64,000 nucleotides of DNA, from the NCBI RefSeq assembly GCF_004193775.1, contig NC_041019.1, forward strand, positions 17,977,259 to 18,041,258. The letters run 5' to 3'. Made by a program: the position numbers and the translations under genes. Under the pieces are notes generated by a model. It saw only the letters and a list, made by a program, of their open reading frames with translations, made no database searches and was not told where the DNA came from. Of this stretch, positions 1 through 11,320 are shown piece by piece; within the stretch, counting starts at the first letter, position 1, and each line of letters begins with the position of its first letter. The stretch comes from Glycine soja (lineage: Eukaryota > Streptophyta > Magnoliopsida > Fabales > Fabaceae).

Positions 1-629
1 GGTCCAAAGTGACATCGCAATAGGCTCGCGTTGGAAATTTTGTGGGGTCGGAGGTTTAGTCCTTTAACGAAGATAACTGCTGTGTCGTTGTCTAAGGCTA
101 CCTCGTACGCTAGCATGTCAAAGCTATGCTGCGCGGTCGGTTTAACCGGGAACCGGAAAGGCTGGTTATCATTGTCTCCATCGCGCCAGCTCAATTCGAC
201 GGCGGAGAAGTTTCTGCTGGGAAGCGGACACCTCGCGATGGACCGGAATTCGTCGTACCGGTCCGTGGAGAGAACCGGGCGGACGAGAACGTCATAAACC
301 GGGTTCGACAAAGCTGGATTGTTGATGAGGATGTAGTAGAGGCAATGGAGTTTGTGAGGAGGGAAAACTTGTGGGTTGGATAGCGTGAGAAGCACGTGAT
401 CAGGGAAGAGAATACGATCGTGCACGTAGAGAGACACTGGCAATTTGGTGGTGGCGGAGTATGGAGTGGCGAAAGCAGAGGGTTGGAGGGAGGTGTGGGA
501 GTAAAAAGAGTGGTGCGAGGAGGAAAAGAAGAGGAGGAAGAAGAGGAAAGAAAAATAGAGGAAAAGTGATTTTTGCGCCAGCGTTTGATTCTGATTCCTC
601 TTGCGGGTCTGGTCTGGTGATGAGTCCAT
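1..629 (-). CDS. GT92 (DUF23) glycosyltransferase, N-terminal part, cut by window edge
   Basis: Reading the minus strand from the ATG at 629-627 gives 209 open codons running off the left edge. The start MDSSPDQTRKRNQNQ is followed by a hydrophobic stretch near residues 22-40 (LFLYFSFLFFLLFF), which fits a type II Golgi membrane anchor. Later segments such as VYDVLVRPVLSTDRYDEF, RCPLPSRNFSAVELSW, KPTAQHSFDMLAYE and VIFVKGLNLRPHKIS are typical of plant family 92 glycosyltransferases annotated as DUF23. These transfer sugars to cell-wall or glycoprotein acceptors in the Golgi; the substrate here is not known. An in-frame upstream ATG at 650 adds seven residues (MSITHIV) and is an alternative start. 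The catalytic half lies outside the window. No stop or frameshift was seen, so this looks like a functional host gene. Its upstream region faces element A, about 1.8 kb away. Confidence 0.8.
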   Translation of the reverse strand, partial: MDSSPDQTRKRNQNQTLAQKSLFLYFSFLFFLLFFSSSHHSFYSHTSLQPSAFATPYSATTKLPVSLYVHDRILFPDHVLLTLSNPQVFPPHKLHCLYYILINNPALSNPVYDVLVRPVLSTDRYDEFRSIARCPLPSRNFSAVELSWRDGDNDNQPFRFPVKPTAQHSFDMLAYEVALDNDTAVIFVKGLNLRPHKISNASLLRCHFG

Positions 630-2021
630 AACTATGTGGGTGATGGACATGCGAGAGAGGGTAAAAAATAAGGAGAAACGGATATGGAGTCACGGTTTTG
701 GAAGGGGAAAGGGAAAATGGAAGGAAAACAGAGTGAGGGAGACAGGGGAGAGATTCTGAAGTGGGAAAGCATGGGATGGTTCAGATTGAGCCGTCAAGGG
801 AGAGCAGAGAAACAAAATGGAATGAATCAATGAATGTCTTCTCCTCCACTCTTGGCAGTGGAAAAAAAACAAATGGATTGAACGTCTTCTCCACTACTCT
901 TTAGCGTAGGAGAACGACTAATATTGGGGCGGCGATCGATTATTTTAGTGGAAAATTTGAAAAATAAATAGTTTACTTTTATGAGAACTAAATTACAAAT
1001 TAAAGAAATGACAAGAAATGATTTGAATGGTGGCCACAAATATCAATGTGAAAGGATGTATTTAAGTTTTTTAATTTATAAAAAAAAATACTTGATTGTA
1101 CATAAATATTGGTCAAGACCACTTTTTTTTAGAAGTTGGTCAAGATCAATTAATAATTTACGTAACATTATTTTTTGTCATTGTTTCTTTATCATTATGC
1201 ATGTAAAAAATAATGTGCAAAAGAGAAATAGAAAAAAAAAATTATTGTACAAACTGTTTGTTGTATGAATTATTATCTTTGTTTCAATGTGTAACAAACA
1301 ATACATAATCAAGACTAATAAAAAAATTAAATTAATTTATTTTAATTAGTATTACAATAAATTTAAATTTTATTCTAAAGATATTCATAGGATTAATTGA
1401 TGTAAGTGGTAGTTACATGTAATAATATTATTCATAAGTCAATGAATAATTCTTTCAAATAGTATAAGTTATACCATTAATAACTCAATAAATTAATGCA
1501 TCCATTTTTATGAGAAATTAGTATATCTCATTAATAGACTTGACCATAAATTAAGGATATACAAAAATTAAAAATTAATACATTTGAAAGTAATCACTTG
1601 TTTCTCCTAATTAGAAACAAAAAAAAAAACACTACTACCATTTACTATCTTCATTCTTATATATAAGACCTTTTTCATTTTATTATTTGTTCTTTTTATA
1701 AGACCATCTTCTAATTGTTTGGTCATTAAATATTTTTTTCCTATAATACTCTTAATTAATTACTCTCTCTCTCTTGGAGAGCACAAGAAGTCATATTAAC
1801 TAATTAGGTGAAAAACAATTAAGTGGAGAGAAAATGAAGGATAATCTTGAAAGAGTAGTATAAATTGTTGACAAATTTAATATGATTAATTAAATTAATT
1901 AATTTTCTTAAAATCTATGAATTAGTTAAAAGAGTCTTATATAAATAAAAAAATATAGTATTTCTTATTGTACAACTAACATTTCTCATCTAAAATTTGT
2001 TTAGCTATTTTATGAAAATTA
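630..2021. other. AT-rich region upstream of the GT92 gene
   Basis: The first 250 bases are purine-rich on the plus strand and would hold the 5' UTR and proximal promoter of the minus-strand GT92 gene. The rest is AT-rich with long A and T runs and no coding sequence I can support. A small CT repeat lies near 1762-1775. No clear TATA position could be fixed. Confidence 0.5.
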
Positions 2022-2259
2022 CTCCCTCCGCCTAATATTGTTGTACACAAACCAAGGAAAGTAATGAATAGATGAAAGAGAGTAATACATTTATAAAATT
2101 AACCTTACATCATTATTAATTCATTTCTATATATTGTAGTTCATCATTAATATATAAGGGATATAAGTAAAAAAAATTGATGTTACATTAGAAAATTAAA
2201 ACGACAATTATTTTGAGACAACTTTTTTTAACATGATAATTATAATGAGACAAAGGAAG
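2022..2259. mobile_element. Stowaway-like MITE
   Basis: The left end reads TA-CTCCCTCCG, the classic Stowaway terminal motif. The right end is a degenerate inverse (ACAAAGGAAG) followed by TA, giving a TA target duplication at 2020-2021 and 2260-2261. The interior is about 240 bp, AT-rich and non-coding, as expected of a Tc1/mariner-derived miniature element. The right inverted repeat has several mismatches, so it is old. Confidence 0.7.
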
Positions 2260-2440
2260 TAATTTATAAGGTTTCTTATATTAATTTTTTTTATAAATAT
2301 GTCTTTATTTATGAATCACTTTTTGAGTTCAATAAATAATTGATGAATATATAGAATATATTAATGTTAAGATTTTAAGAGTCTAACTTTATTTTGTATG
2401 CATGTATTAAAAAGAAAAAAACTTTATGTTGTATGCAAAG

Positions 2441-3095
2441 TGTACTACTATCGAGGGTCCACAAAATACATATGACACCTTACATGACAATCCGAGACAT
2501 GTGTCAACCCTCCACATTAGCCTTCGAACAAGAGCATGAACACTCGGCCCTTAGCAGCCGGACTCCCTAACTGATAGGTTATCTCTAACCTATTAATATT
2601 TGAATCTCTTGATCTCTTGACAAGTAGTTAATCATCTACAAAGCCACACATAATCTACAAGGTACAATTATCTACTAACTTTTATCTCTAAGCTACAGTT
2701 TATCTCTAACATTATCTACAAGCTACCGGCTATTATCTGTAAGCCGGGAATTGTCTGCAAAGGCTTTAACAACCCCTACAAACAAGGACCCACAGCTACA
2801 CTACACTCCTATAAATACCAGGTTCCATCGAACCCTCAACATATTCCACACACTCTAGCACACGAGCAACACGCTTGTGCACATCTCTCTCTATTGCTCA
2901 CTCAAGCTTACATTCAAGCATATACTTGTTTTATCTCCTAACTCATATACTTAAGCGTCAGAGTCCTTTGTTTTGTAGGTCCCCTCTCTTGTCCTGTTAA
3001 CAAAGGCCACTCTCAAAGTTGACGCGTGAAGTCCAGGAGTCCACTTTGGCCATGTCCACCCTCATGTGTGCCAGGTGCAAATTTTGGTAAGTACA
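2441..3095 (+). repeat. 5' LTR of element A
   Basis: 655 bp, TGTACT to AGTACA. It matches 41374-42030 along its length with many substitutions and small indels, so the insertion is old. It holds short repeats of an ATCTACAAGCTA-like unit (about 2640-2760) and a TATA box at 2810. Confidence 0.9.
2810..2817 (+). promoter_or_regulatory. TATA box of element A LTR
   Basis: TATAAATA in the context CACTCC-TATAAATA-CCAGG. The same motif is kept in the 3' LTR at 41739-41746. It marks the likely U3/R boundary about 30 bp downstream. Confidence 0.7.
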
Positions 3096-3097
3096 TT

Positions 3098-3116
3098 TGG
3101 CGCCCACCGTGGGGCT
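3098..3116 (+). other. Primer binding site of element A (tRNA-Lys)
   Basis: TGGCGCCCACCGTGGGGCT begins 2 bp after the LTR. It is the exact complement of the 3' end of plant tRNA-Lys(CUU) including CCA, as I remember that tRNA. This distinguishes A from the Ogre-like element D, whose primer site differs. Confidence 0.75.
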
Positions 3117-3217
3117 ACAGTCTCTCATCAACTCTCTAATGTTCATCCATTGTTAGCACTCGGTTTGGCCTCAGACATGAGATCCTTTTCGAAGACTCCC
3201 ATCCTCATCCGACAACT

Positions 3218-4533
3218 ATGGTAGACACAGATACTCTTCAACAACTCCAAAATCGCATTGTGGAGATGGAACGATGCCATGAAGAGGAGCTAAGAAAGCT
3301 AAAGGCTAACCACAATCAGTTGGAGGCTCGTATCAGAAAACCCAGGGTGAAGACCACTCTACTCACACTTTGCATGAGCACACCCAAGGGGAATCACACC
3401 CCCAACGCATAGTCAACACCGCAAATGACTTAAGTCTCTCCCACATGCACCATCCAGCAGGGCAAACTACTTGTCGACATCCCTTTGTTGACCGCATTAT
3501 GGAGGCTGACATACCCTTGGGGTGGAAATCACTCAATCTCGAGTTGTATGATGGGACCACAGATTCAGATGAGCACCTGGATGCCTTCGTGACTCAGGAA
3601 AACCTATACAGTAATGTCGACGTGATTTTGTGTTGTGTTTTCCCAACATCCCTCAAGGGGGTGGCATTGACCTAGTACAGTGGACTACCACCTAGGTCCA
3701 TAGATAGCTTTGACACCCTCGTTTAACACTTCAACGCGTAATATACAACCAGCAGATCTCATCGCATGGCCTTGGCCAGTTTGTGGCAAGCAGACGATGA
3801 GTCTCTCAGAAAATTCATGGACAAATTTGGGCGCATAGTCGTCCAGATCCGAAATCTTAACCCAGAGGTAGCATTGCAATCCATGCTCCTCACCCTATGA
3901 CTTGACAAGTTCGCAGACAGTCTGTGCAAAAAACCCTCCGGTAGCATGGACGAGTTGCGTGAACGAGCCAAGGGCTACATCTAGATGAAAGAAATGTCCA
4001 GATTCAGGAACTAAGTTAGCCAAGCTGGATAGAAGCGTGAAGGAAGCACCAAGACCAACTTACACAAGTCGGACAAGAGGCACAAGCCAGACAAGGCGCC
4101 AACCTCCCATGTCGGGGTAGTCGCACTATGACGGCTAGTCGCACTATTCAGGTACAAGCATTACACACCTATGATGGCTAGTCGCACTACAATTTTGGAG
4201 GAAGCTTTCAACTTGGAGGTACCTAACAGGCTACCCCCAACGAAACCTCTCATGTCGGGGTTAGACGCAACCAAATACTGCAGGTATCATTGCGGTATTG
4301 GTCATAACACAGAATACTACTGGGCCCTAAAGGACAAGATAGAAGAGCTTTTACAAGCTGGTTACGTAGCCCAGTTTGTCAAAAAGTCGGAAAACCACCA
4401 AGCAGGAGAAAGACCAGGAGAACACCAAGAAGAGCAGCATAAGAACTATGAAGCTGACAGAAAAAGAGATAAAGCAAAAAACCAAGGAAGACAGAGACTC
4501 CAGCAACAACGGCATGAGCGACAACCTCCATAG
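3218..4533 (+). pseudogene. Element A gag, broken
   Basis: Pieces of a Tat-type Gag lie in consecutive frames. An N-terminal coiled-coil-like part (LQQLQNRIVEMERCHEEEL) comes first. The capsid core follows (ADIPLGWKSLNLELYDGTTD, then DEHLDAFVTQENLY, DESLRKFMDKFGRI). Next is a zinc-knuckle-like segment, YCRYHCGIGHNTEYYWALK, in which the last expected Cys is Tyr, followed by DKIEELLQAGYVAQFV. In-frame stops occur near 3673, 3724, 3740, 3898 and 3982. The charged tail (EKDQENTKK) leads to the protease. Confidence 0.75.
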
Positions 4534-4575
4534 AATAGGAATCTGCTCAGGAGATCAGAGGTGTAATCAACACCA

Positions 4576-5330
4576 TTGCGGATGGATTTTCCTATGGAGG
4601 ACATTCCAACCAGTCCCAAAAATGTCATCTCCACGTCATTTGGGACATCGACATCAATTTTGTCGACACACCATCACAACGAAGTCTCCCTCCCATCACC
4701 CTTACGGATAGGGACTTCAAGGGTATCAACCCCGTCAACCAAGATGACCTCGTGGTTGTCTTCATCATCATTGAAAACTTCATGGTGTCCAAGGTCCTCA
4801 TCGACCAAGGCAGTTCCACTGATATCTTGTATTATAAAACATTCCAGAGACTCAAGGTCTCCCCTGACACTATCCACCCTCACACTGGTCCACTCCTCAG
4901 CTTTGCAGGCGAGAGAGTAGAGACTAGAGGCTATGTGGACTTAATGACCACCTTCGATCAAGGCAAGCTCTCCAGGAGCTTCACCATAAGATATCTACTT
5001 ATTGATGTAGACACATCGTATTTTGCTTTGATCAATAGGAAGACACTTAACGAGCTTTGAGCCATAGTCTCCATACCCTATTTGAAAATTAAATCCCCTA
5101 CCCTAGCCAGGGAGATTGGAACCGTCAAGGGAAACCAAAAGCAAATATGACAGTGTTATGCAAAGAGCTTGAAGGTAGCACCATATCCTCCCACCAGTGA
5201 GCTTGCCAAGCCTCACCCCAGAGAAGTTGAAGGTACTAGAGTCATAAGCATGGACGAAAGGCCTCCAATCCGCGCCCTAACCATCAACTAAGCAAGCCTG
5301 GATGATGAATTTAATATAGATTCGTGAGGC
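4576..5330 (+). pseudogene. Element A aspartic protease region, broken
   Basis: The segment VVFIIIENFMVSKVLIDQGSSTDILYY contains the retroviral-type protease active site, here IDQGSS in place of the usual D-[ST]-G-[SA]; the Gln insertion should abolish activity. Downstream text (LLSFAGERVETRGYVDL and LIDVDTSYFALINRKTLNEL) matches the protease flap and end region of Tat elements. A stop follows at 5058, and further stops occur in the linker to RT (near 5148 and 5290). Confidence 0.7.
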
Positions 5331-5375
5331 GACACCTCTGATAGAGGCCTAAAACCCAACGAAGAGCTTTTCAAG

Positions 5376-5660
5376 ATGCAACTTGGACCTAAACTTGGGC
5401 AGTGTACGCAGATCTGTAGGGACCTCACTAGTCATGAGCACCGGCGCATTGCCAGCGTGCTACACAGAAACACAGATTTGTTTTCTTGGCAGCTATCCAA
5501 CATGCTGAGAATTCATCCCAACATTATATACCATAAACATGTCGTATATCCCCATGCCAAACCAATATCACAAAAGAAAAGGAAGATGGGAGAAGAATGG
5601 TGCAAATCTATCAAAGAAGAAGTGGACAAACTCCTCAATGCCAACTTCATCGATTTTGAA
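5376..5660 (+). pseudogene. Element A reverse transcriptase, N-terminal fragment
   Basis: The text HRRIASVLHRNTDLFSWQ, then KPISQKKRKMGEEWCKSI and KEEVDKLLNANFI is the standard lead-in to Gypsy RT. The frame is interrupted exactly where RT motif 1 should start. The next A sequence, at 13489, is already at the RT C-terminal/connection region, so about 200 codons with the catalytic YxDD motif were deleted when the region was rearranged. Confidence 0.8.
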
Positions 5661-5738
5661 GTTTATGAGATCCTCATTTTGAAATTCTGCACCTTGTTTA
5701 TGAGATCTATCAAAGAAGAATGGTGCAAATCTACCATT
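5661..5738. other. Templated filler DNA at a deletion junction
   Basis: Between element A (ending about 5660) and the third ORF of element B (resuming at CGACGAGCATCATGAC, about 5739) lie patches copied from elsewhere. 5661-5687 equals Copia gag at 26528-26554 and 34638-34664. 5690-5707 repeats part of the same gag stretch. 5704-5719 copies A at 5605-5620, and 5715-5733 copies A at 5592-5610. Overlaps of a few bases join the patches. This is the signature of error-prone end joining with template switching. Confidence 0.8.
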
Positions 5739-6241
5739 CGACGAGCATCATGACTAGAATAATCAAATTTCCAGTCATCAACAATGGTGCCCTCAAAAGG
5801 TGCACCTTGACTAGGTAAATCAGTTAAAGAAAAGAATAAGGACTGATCAATTATCATAGGAATACCATGCACCTCAGAGGAAATAATGTCATCCTGAATT
5901 TTCAAATTGCAGTAGAAGACCTTTACAAGTTCAGGATAATGTGGCAGTTTTAATGACATGAAATCAACAAGGCCAGAATTTTGAAACACTTGATAGCAAT
6001 CAAATGTTTCATCATTAAAGAACTCTACATCTAGGTACTTAGGGTCTAAGATGATCCTAGAAGAAAATTGAGAGAGGTACCGTAGATGCTGATCATCGGA
6101 AGAAAACAATGTGGATGATCTTGGAGATGATAAAGATGGATGAATAGGTGTTGTGGATGCTTCAGATGGTCCGTGGCGGCGATGGGCAACAGCAGCGGCA
6201 GTGGAGAATGATCCCTTTCTCTTCTTCGATGGATATGCCAT
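5739..6241 (-). pseudogene. Element B third ORF, truncated
   Basis: The ATG at 6241 starts MAYPSKKRKGSFSTAAAVAH. The protein follows the complete copy at 28687-29823 for about 168 residues, to SSHDARRMV, and then runs into filler-derived sequence. Most substitutions between the two copies leave the frame open, so the ORF was probably intact before truncation. See the entry at 28687 for what the protein looks like. Confidence 0.8.
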
Positions 6242-6421
6242 TTGATGAAGTTTTAGTGGATTTTAATCGGTGAAAGTGAAATAGGAGTGAAAAAGAGGAA
6301 GATTGGGCTTTACGGGACGTGATTTGGTGAAGATTTGAGTGAGATATGAAGATTTGAAGTTCTAGGTATGGAGGAGGCGTGAGGGGAGGCCGTGGCTGCG
6401 CAGCAACTCTGATTTCGTGAG

Positions 6422-6577
6422 TATTTATAGACGAGGACGAGTTGTAATTGATTACAAGGCTTGGTAATCGATTACAGGAGTAATGAGCCTTCTGGTAATC
6501 GATTACAGGATGTTGTAATCGATTACAGGCTGCTTGTTCTTGTGTAATCGATTACAATGGATGATAATTGATTACCA
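6422..6577 (-). promoter_or_regulatory. Internal promoter-like block upstream of element B ORF3
   Basis: On the minus strand six TAATCGATTA-type palindromes (two decayed to TAATTGATTA or its like) at about 6442-6577 precede a TATAAATA box at 6429-6422. The TATA lies 181 bp upstream of the ORF3 ATG, the same distance as in element F. The block resembles the LTR promoter but is not an LTR. Confidence 0.6.
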
Positions 6578-6814
6578 GAGCATAACCTAGGCTAGTTTCT
6601 AAAAAAAACCTATGTCTATGCTAAACACATCTAATATGATTAATCATCACTACTAATGCATTTAATTCAATCATTCAACTATAAAACACACAGGAATACA
6701 TAAATTCTATCACAATAACAATAATTTAAACAAATTTAATCAAAGTAACATATAAACAATCAATCATAAGAGTAAATAAATCAATCAATCATAAAACTTT
6801 ACCTATCCAAATCA

Positions 6815-9800
6815 CTAAGGTCTAAAAGTCCTAATTCTCATTGAAAAGAATATATCCTTTGGGAGAGGTTTTGTAAAGATATCAGCAAGTTGATTCTTTG
6901 TATCAACAAACTCTAGCAAACAATCTCCCTTTAGAACATGGCCTCTTAGAAAATGGTGCCTAATTTCTATATGTTTCGTTCTAGAATGTTGTACGGGGTT
7001 TTTGGATAGATTTATGGCACTAGTGTTATCACATCTAATAGGTATTCGATCAAGAAGGATACCATAATCAGATAATTGTTGCTTCATCCATAAAATTTGT
7101 GCACAACAACTGCCGACAGAGATATATTCCGCTTCAGCAGTGGATAAAGCAACACTGTTTTGTTTCTTACTATGCCATGAGACAAGAGCGGATCCAATGA
7201 ATTGAAAAGTTCCACTTGTGCTTTTTCTATCAGTTTTAGATCCGGCAAAGTCAGAATCAGAATATCCTATTAAGTTACATGTTGAGTTCTTAGGATACCA
7301 TAATCCTAAATTTATTGTACCTAATAGATATCTCATGATTCTCTTAACTGCACTCAAATGTGATTGTTTGGGGTTGGATTGAAACCTAGCACACATGCAT
7401 ACACTAAACATAATATCAGGTCTACTAGCAGATAAATAGAGAAGAGATCCGATCATACCTCGATACTGTTTCATGTCTATAGATTGACCAGATTCATCTT
7501 TATCTAAGTAACAGCTAGTGCTCATCGGTGTAGCCATGTGTTTTGCACTTTCCATCCCAAATCTTTTGATCAATTCCTTGAAGTACTTGGCTTGATTGAT
7601 GAATATACCTTCTTGAGTTTGCTTGATTTGTAATCCCAAGAAGTACTTTAGTTCTCCCATCATTGACATTTCAAATTCACTTTGCATATCAAGGGAAAAC
7701 TCCTTGCACAATGAATCATTAGTAGATCCTAAAATTATATCATCAACATATATTTGAACCAACAAAATATCATTATGCTTTCTCTTTATGAACAATGTGG
7801 TATCCACTTTTCCTCTAGAAAATTCTTTTTCTAGAAGAAAATTACTTAAACGTTCATACCACGCCCTAGGGGCTTGTTTCAAACCATAAAGAGCCTTTTG
7901 TAATTTATAAACATGATTTGGTTTATCCGGGATTTCAAAACCTGGGAGTTGTTCAACATATACTTCTTCTTGAATTAAGCCATTTAGAAAAGCACTTTTA
8001 ACATCCATTTGATAGAGCTTAAAATTCATTATGGATGCATATGCTAAGAGCATTCTAATGGCTTCTAATGTTGCAACTGGAGCATATGTTTCTTCATAGT
8101 CTATTCCCTCTTCTTGATTATACCCTTTTGCTACTAACCTAGCCTTATTTCTAATAATTATGCCATGTTCATCTAATTTATTTCTAAAAACCCATTTTGT
8201 TCCTATGACAGGATAATTTTCAGGTTTTTCTACTAGTTTCCACACATTGTTTCTTTCAAATTGATTCAGTTCTTCTTGCATGGCAATGATCCAGTTATCA
8301 TCTACTATGGCTTCTTTTATATTTTTAGGTTCAATCATAGATACAAAAGCCATATTATTGCATAAATCTTTAAGAGAATGTCTAGTTGTTACCCCTTTTG
8401 ATATATCACCAATAATGTTGTCGAGGGGATGAACTCTTGAGGCTTTCCATTCTCTTCGAAGTTCATTATTCCCTCTAGCCCCATTATCTTGAGAATCCTC
8501 ATTGCTTCCTTCATCTTTTTCTTTAAAGTCATTTCCATGAATATGTGTATCTTCTAAGGAATCTGAAATATCATCTAAAAAATCCTTCCTTGGAAGAATG
8601 GCATTAGACTCATCAAAGGAAACATGTATAGACTCTTCAATTGTCATTGTTCTTTTATTATATATTCTATAAGCTTTACTATGCAAAGAATATCCAAGGA
8701 AAATACCTTCATCTGACTTAGCATCAAATTTTCCTAAGTTATCTTTTCCATTATTCAATACAAAACATTTACAACCAAAGATATGAAGATGTGAGATGTT
8801 TGGTTTTCTGCCATTGAACAATTCATATGGAGTTTTCTTTAAAATGGGTCTTATTAAAGCCCTATTTAAAATGTAGCATGCAGTGTTAACGGCTTCAGCC
8901 CAAAAGTATTTTGGAAAAGGAGCATCATTTAATAAAGTTCTAGCAATCTCTTCCAAAGATCTATTTTTCCTTTCAACAACACCATTTTGTTGAGGGGTTC
9001 TTGGTGCAGAAAAGTTATGCTCAATCCCATGCTTATCACAAAATAATTCAAATTCTTTATTTTCAAACTCACCCCCATGATCACTCCTAATAGATATAAT
9101 CTTGAGATTTTTCTTATTTTGAATGATTTTTGCAAGTTTTCTAAATGCTTGGAATGCATCATTCTTATGAGTGATAAAAAGAGTCCATGTGTATCTAGAA
9201 TAATCATCAACTATAACAAGAGCATAGTAACTTCCTCCAAAACTCATGATTCTGGAAGGACCAAACAAATCCATATGTAGTAATTGTAAGGGTTGAGTAG
9301 TTGAAACAATGTTTTTAGATTTGAAAGAAACTCTAGTTTGTTTTCCCTTTTGACAAGCATCACATAGCCTATCTTTTTCAAATCTTAGTTTTGGCAAACC
9401 AACAACTAAATCTTTTGATATTAATCTATTTAAATGTTCCATGTTTATATGTGCAATCCGTTTATGCCATAACCATGGATCATCATCTTTACTAAGAAAA
9501 CATTGATTATTATCTACTTTTTGACTTAAGTCTATCATGTAAACATTGTTGACTCTAAACCCTATATGCTTTATATTCGTATCATGTTTATGTTCAATGA
9601 CACACTTTTGAGAATCAAATGATACCAGATAGCCTTTGTCACATAATTGACTCACACTAAGCAGACTATGTTTAAGACCTTCAACAAGTAGAACATTTTC
9701 AATGGAGGTTGAAGAATTTGTACCTATTTTTCAAACTCCAAGAATTCTACCTTTGTTGTTGTCACCATAAGTTACATGTCCGCTTTTCTTAGGAGAGATA

Positions 9801-9880
9801 TGTGTGAATTTTGATTCGTCTCCCATCATATGTTTTGAGCATCCGCTATCTATGTACCACTTTTTCCTCAAGGGTTCCTA
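6815..9880 (-). pseudogene. Element B pol (protease, integrase, RT, RNase H), nearly intact
   Basis: The long open part runs 9655 to 6815. Upstream, the protease part ([12 protein letters not shown]) is separated by a TGA near 9738, where the F copy has Gly (GRILGVGKI). Visible motifs, in order: GAG-pre-integrase [15 protein letters not shown] with CDAC; integrase core [18 protein letters not shown] and [11 protein letters not shown]; Copia RT with [14 protein letters not shown] text ([17 protein letters not shown]) and YVDD ([13 protein letters not shown]); RNase H with [15 protein letters not shown] and STAEAEY. The last residues are frame-shifted ([10 protein letters not shown]) relative to F. 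The TGA and the shifted end make this copy inactive or partial. Confidence 0.9.
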
Positions 9881-9885
9881 CAAAA

Positions 9886-11320
9886 TCAAGGTTGTAACTT
9901 AGGTACCAAAACTTTATTGGGTCCTTGTGTGTTAGTATGAACAACAGATCCTTTTGGGACCCAAATCATTTTAATATTGTTACAATTTCTTCTAAAATAG
10001 CATGTAGATGTGCCATGCCCTTTTCTTCCACAGTAAAAACATGTGATAAAACTAGAATTATATTTTTGTGTGGAAGTATAGAATTTTTTATGAAATTTTT
10101 GTTGTTTTTCAGATTTATATCCTAGTCCAGCCTTATTGGAGGCATGTCTTTGTTTTCCTAATATGACATCTAAATTATTTTTACTATAAGAGAATTTTGC
10201 AAGTGAGTTTTTCAACTCTTTGATTTCTTTTTCATACTTTTCACAACAACTACAAGAATCTGACATTTTCTTGTCAGAAATAGTAGAGATATGAACTTTT
10301 TCATTTGGTTTAGAAATTGAGACTTCATTTCTAAGATGATCTAATTCTTTGTTTAATTTTGAAATTTCATTTTCTAAATTTGAAATTGTTTTCTTTGAAG
10401 ATGAAACTAACTTTGCAAGTTTAATTGACTCTTTATGCAGATCAGCAAATGCATCTTGCAATTCATCAAAAGAAATAGATAAATTGTTTGAAGATGTTAC
10501 CTCTTCATCACTTTCATATCTTTTTGCCATAAGGCAGAGGTTTATTTCTTCATTTTCTGAATCTTCAGAAGATTCCATATCGTTTTCATCCCATGTAATG
10601 TATGCTTTCTTCAATTTCTTTTCATTAATATTTTTCTTTTCAGACTTCTCCATCTTTTTCTTGAAGATAGGACAATCAACCCTCAGATGTCCAGGTTGAT
10701 TGAACTCAAAGCATTTTAGAGTAGAGGATGAAGTTTTTGTCCTTCTTTTAGGTTTAAAATTGGGTCGTTTTTTATTTCCTCTGACTCTCAGGAACTTGTT
10801 GAATCTTTTTACAAACAGACTAATATCCTCATCATTATCCAAGTCAATTGAATCTTCTTTATCACTGTCTTCTTGGATTGCAGATGAGGCTTTAAGAGCG
10901 ATTCCCTTATTCTTCTTATCAGTTTCTTCATGCTGATTTAATCTTAGTAATTCCATTTCATGCTCCTGCAATTTTCCAAATAATGCAGCAAGAGACATAC
11001 TAGATAAATCTTGAGATTCTGTGATGGCTGTTACCTTTGGTTGCCATTCTCTATTAAGACATCTTAAGACTTTATTTACTAGATCTTCATTTTGAAAAGT
11101 TTTTCCTAGAGATGCAAGATGATTAACTATGTGTGTGAACCTCTTTTGCATGTCTTGTATACTTTCATTTACATTCATCCTAAAAAGTTCATATTCACGA
11201 GTTAAAGTGTTTATCCTAGATCTTTTAACATCTGTCATGCCTTCATGTGTTACTTGTAGTGTATCCCACATATCCTTAGCACTTTTACAATTTGAAACCC
11301 TAAAGTATTTCCCACATCCC
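9886..11320 (-). pseudogene. Element B gag, N-terminus deleted
   Basis: Open for almost 490 codons, but the first 14 or so residues (MNRKLSRIFNWGCG) are read from LTR sequence. True gag starts near YFRVSNCKSAKDMWDTL. UBN2-type Copia gag text follows (RINTLTREYELFRMN, RFTHIVNHLASLG), then a CCHC-like knuckle CFEFNQPGHLRVDC with Phe for the second Cys, a long acidic coiled-coil part, and a second knuckle CFYCGRKGHGTSTC. The missing 5' part is about 110 codons. Deletion joined gag directly to the LTR, probably at a short C-rich match. Confidence 0.85.

Noticed and set aside
126..383. Plus-strand frames in the first 400 bases
   Set aside because: Shadows of the GT92 gene on the minus strand, whose translation shows continuous family similarity.
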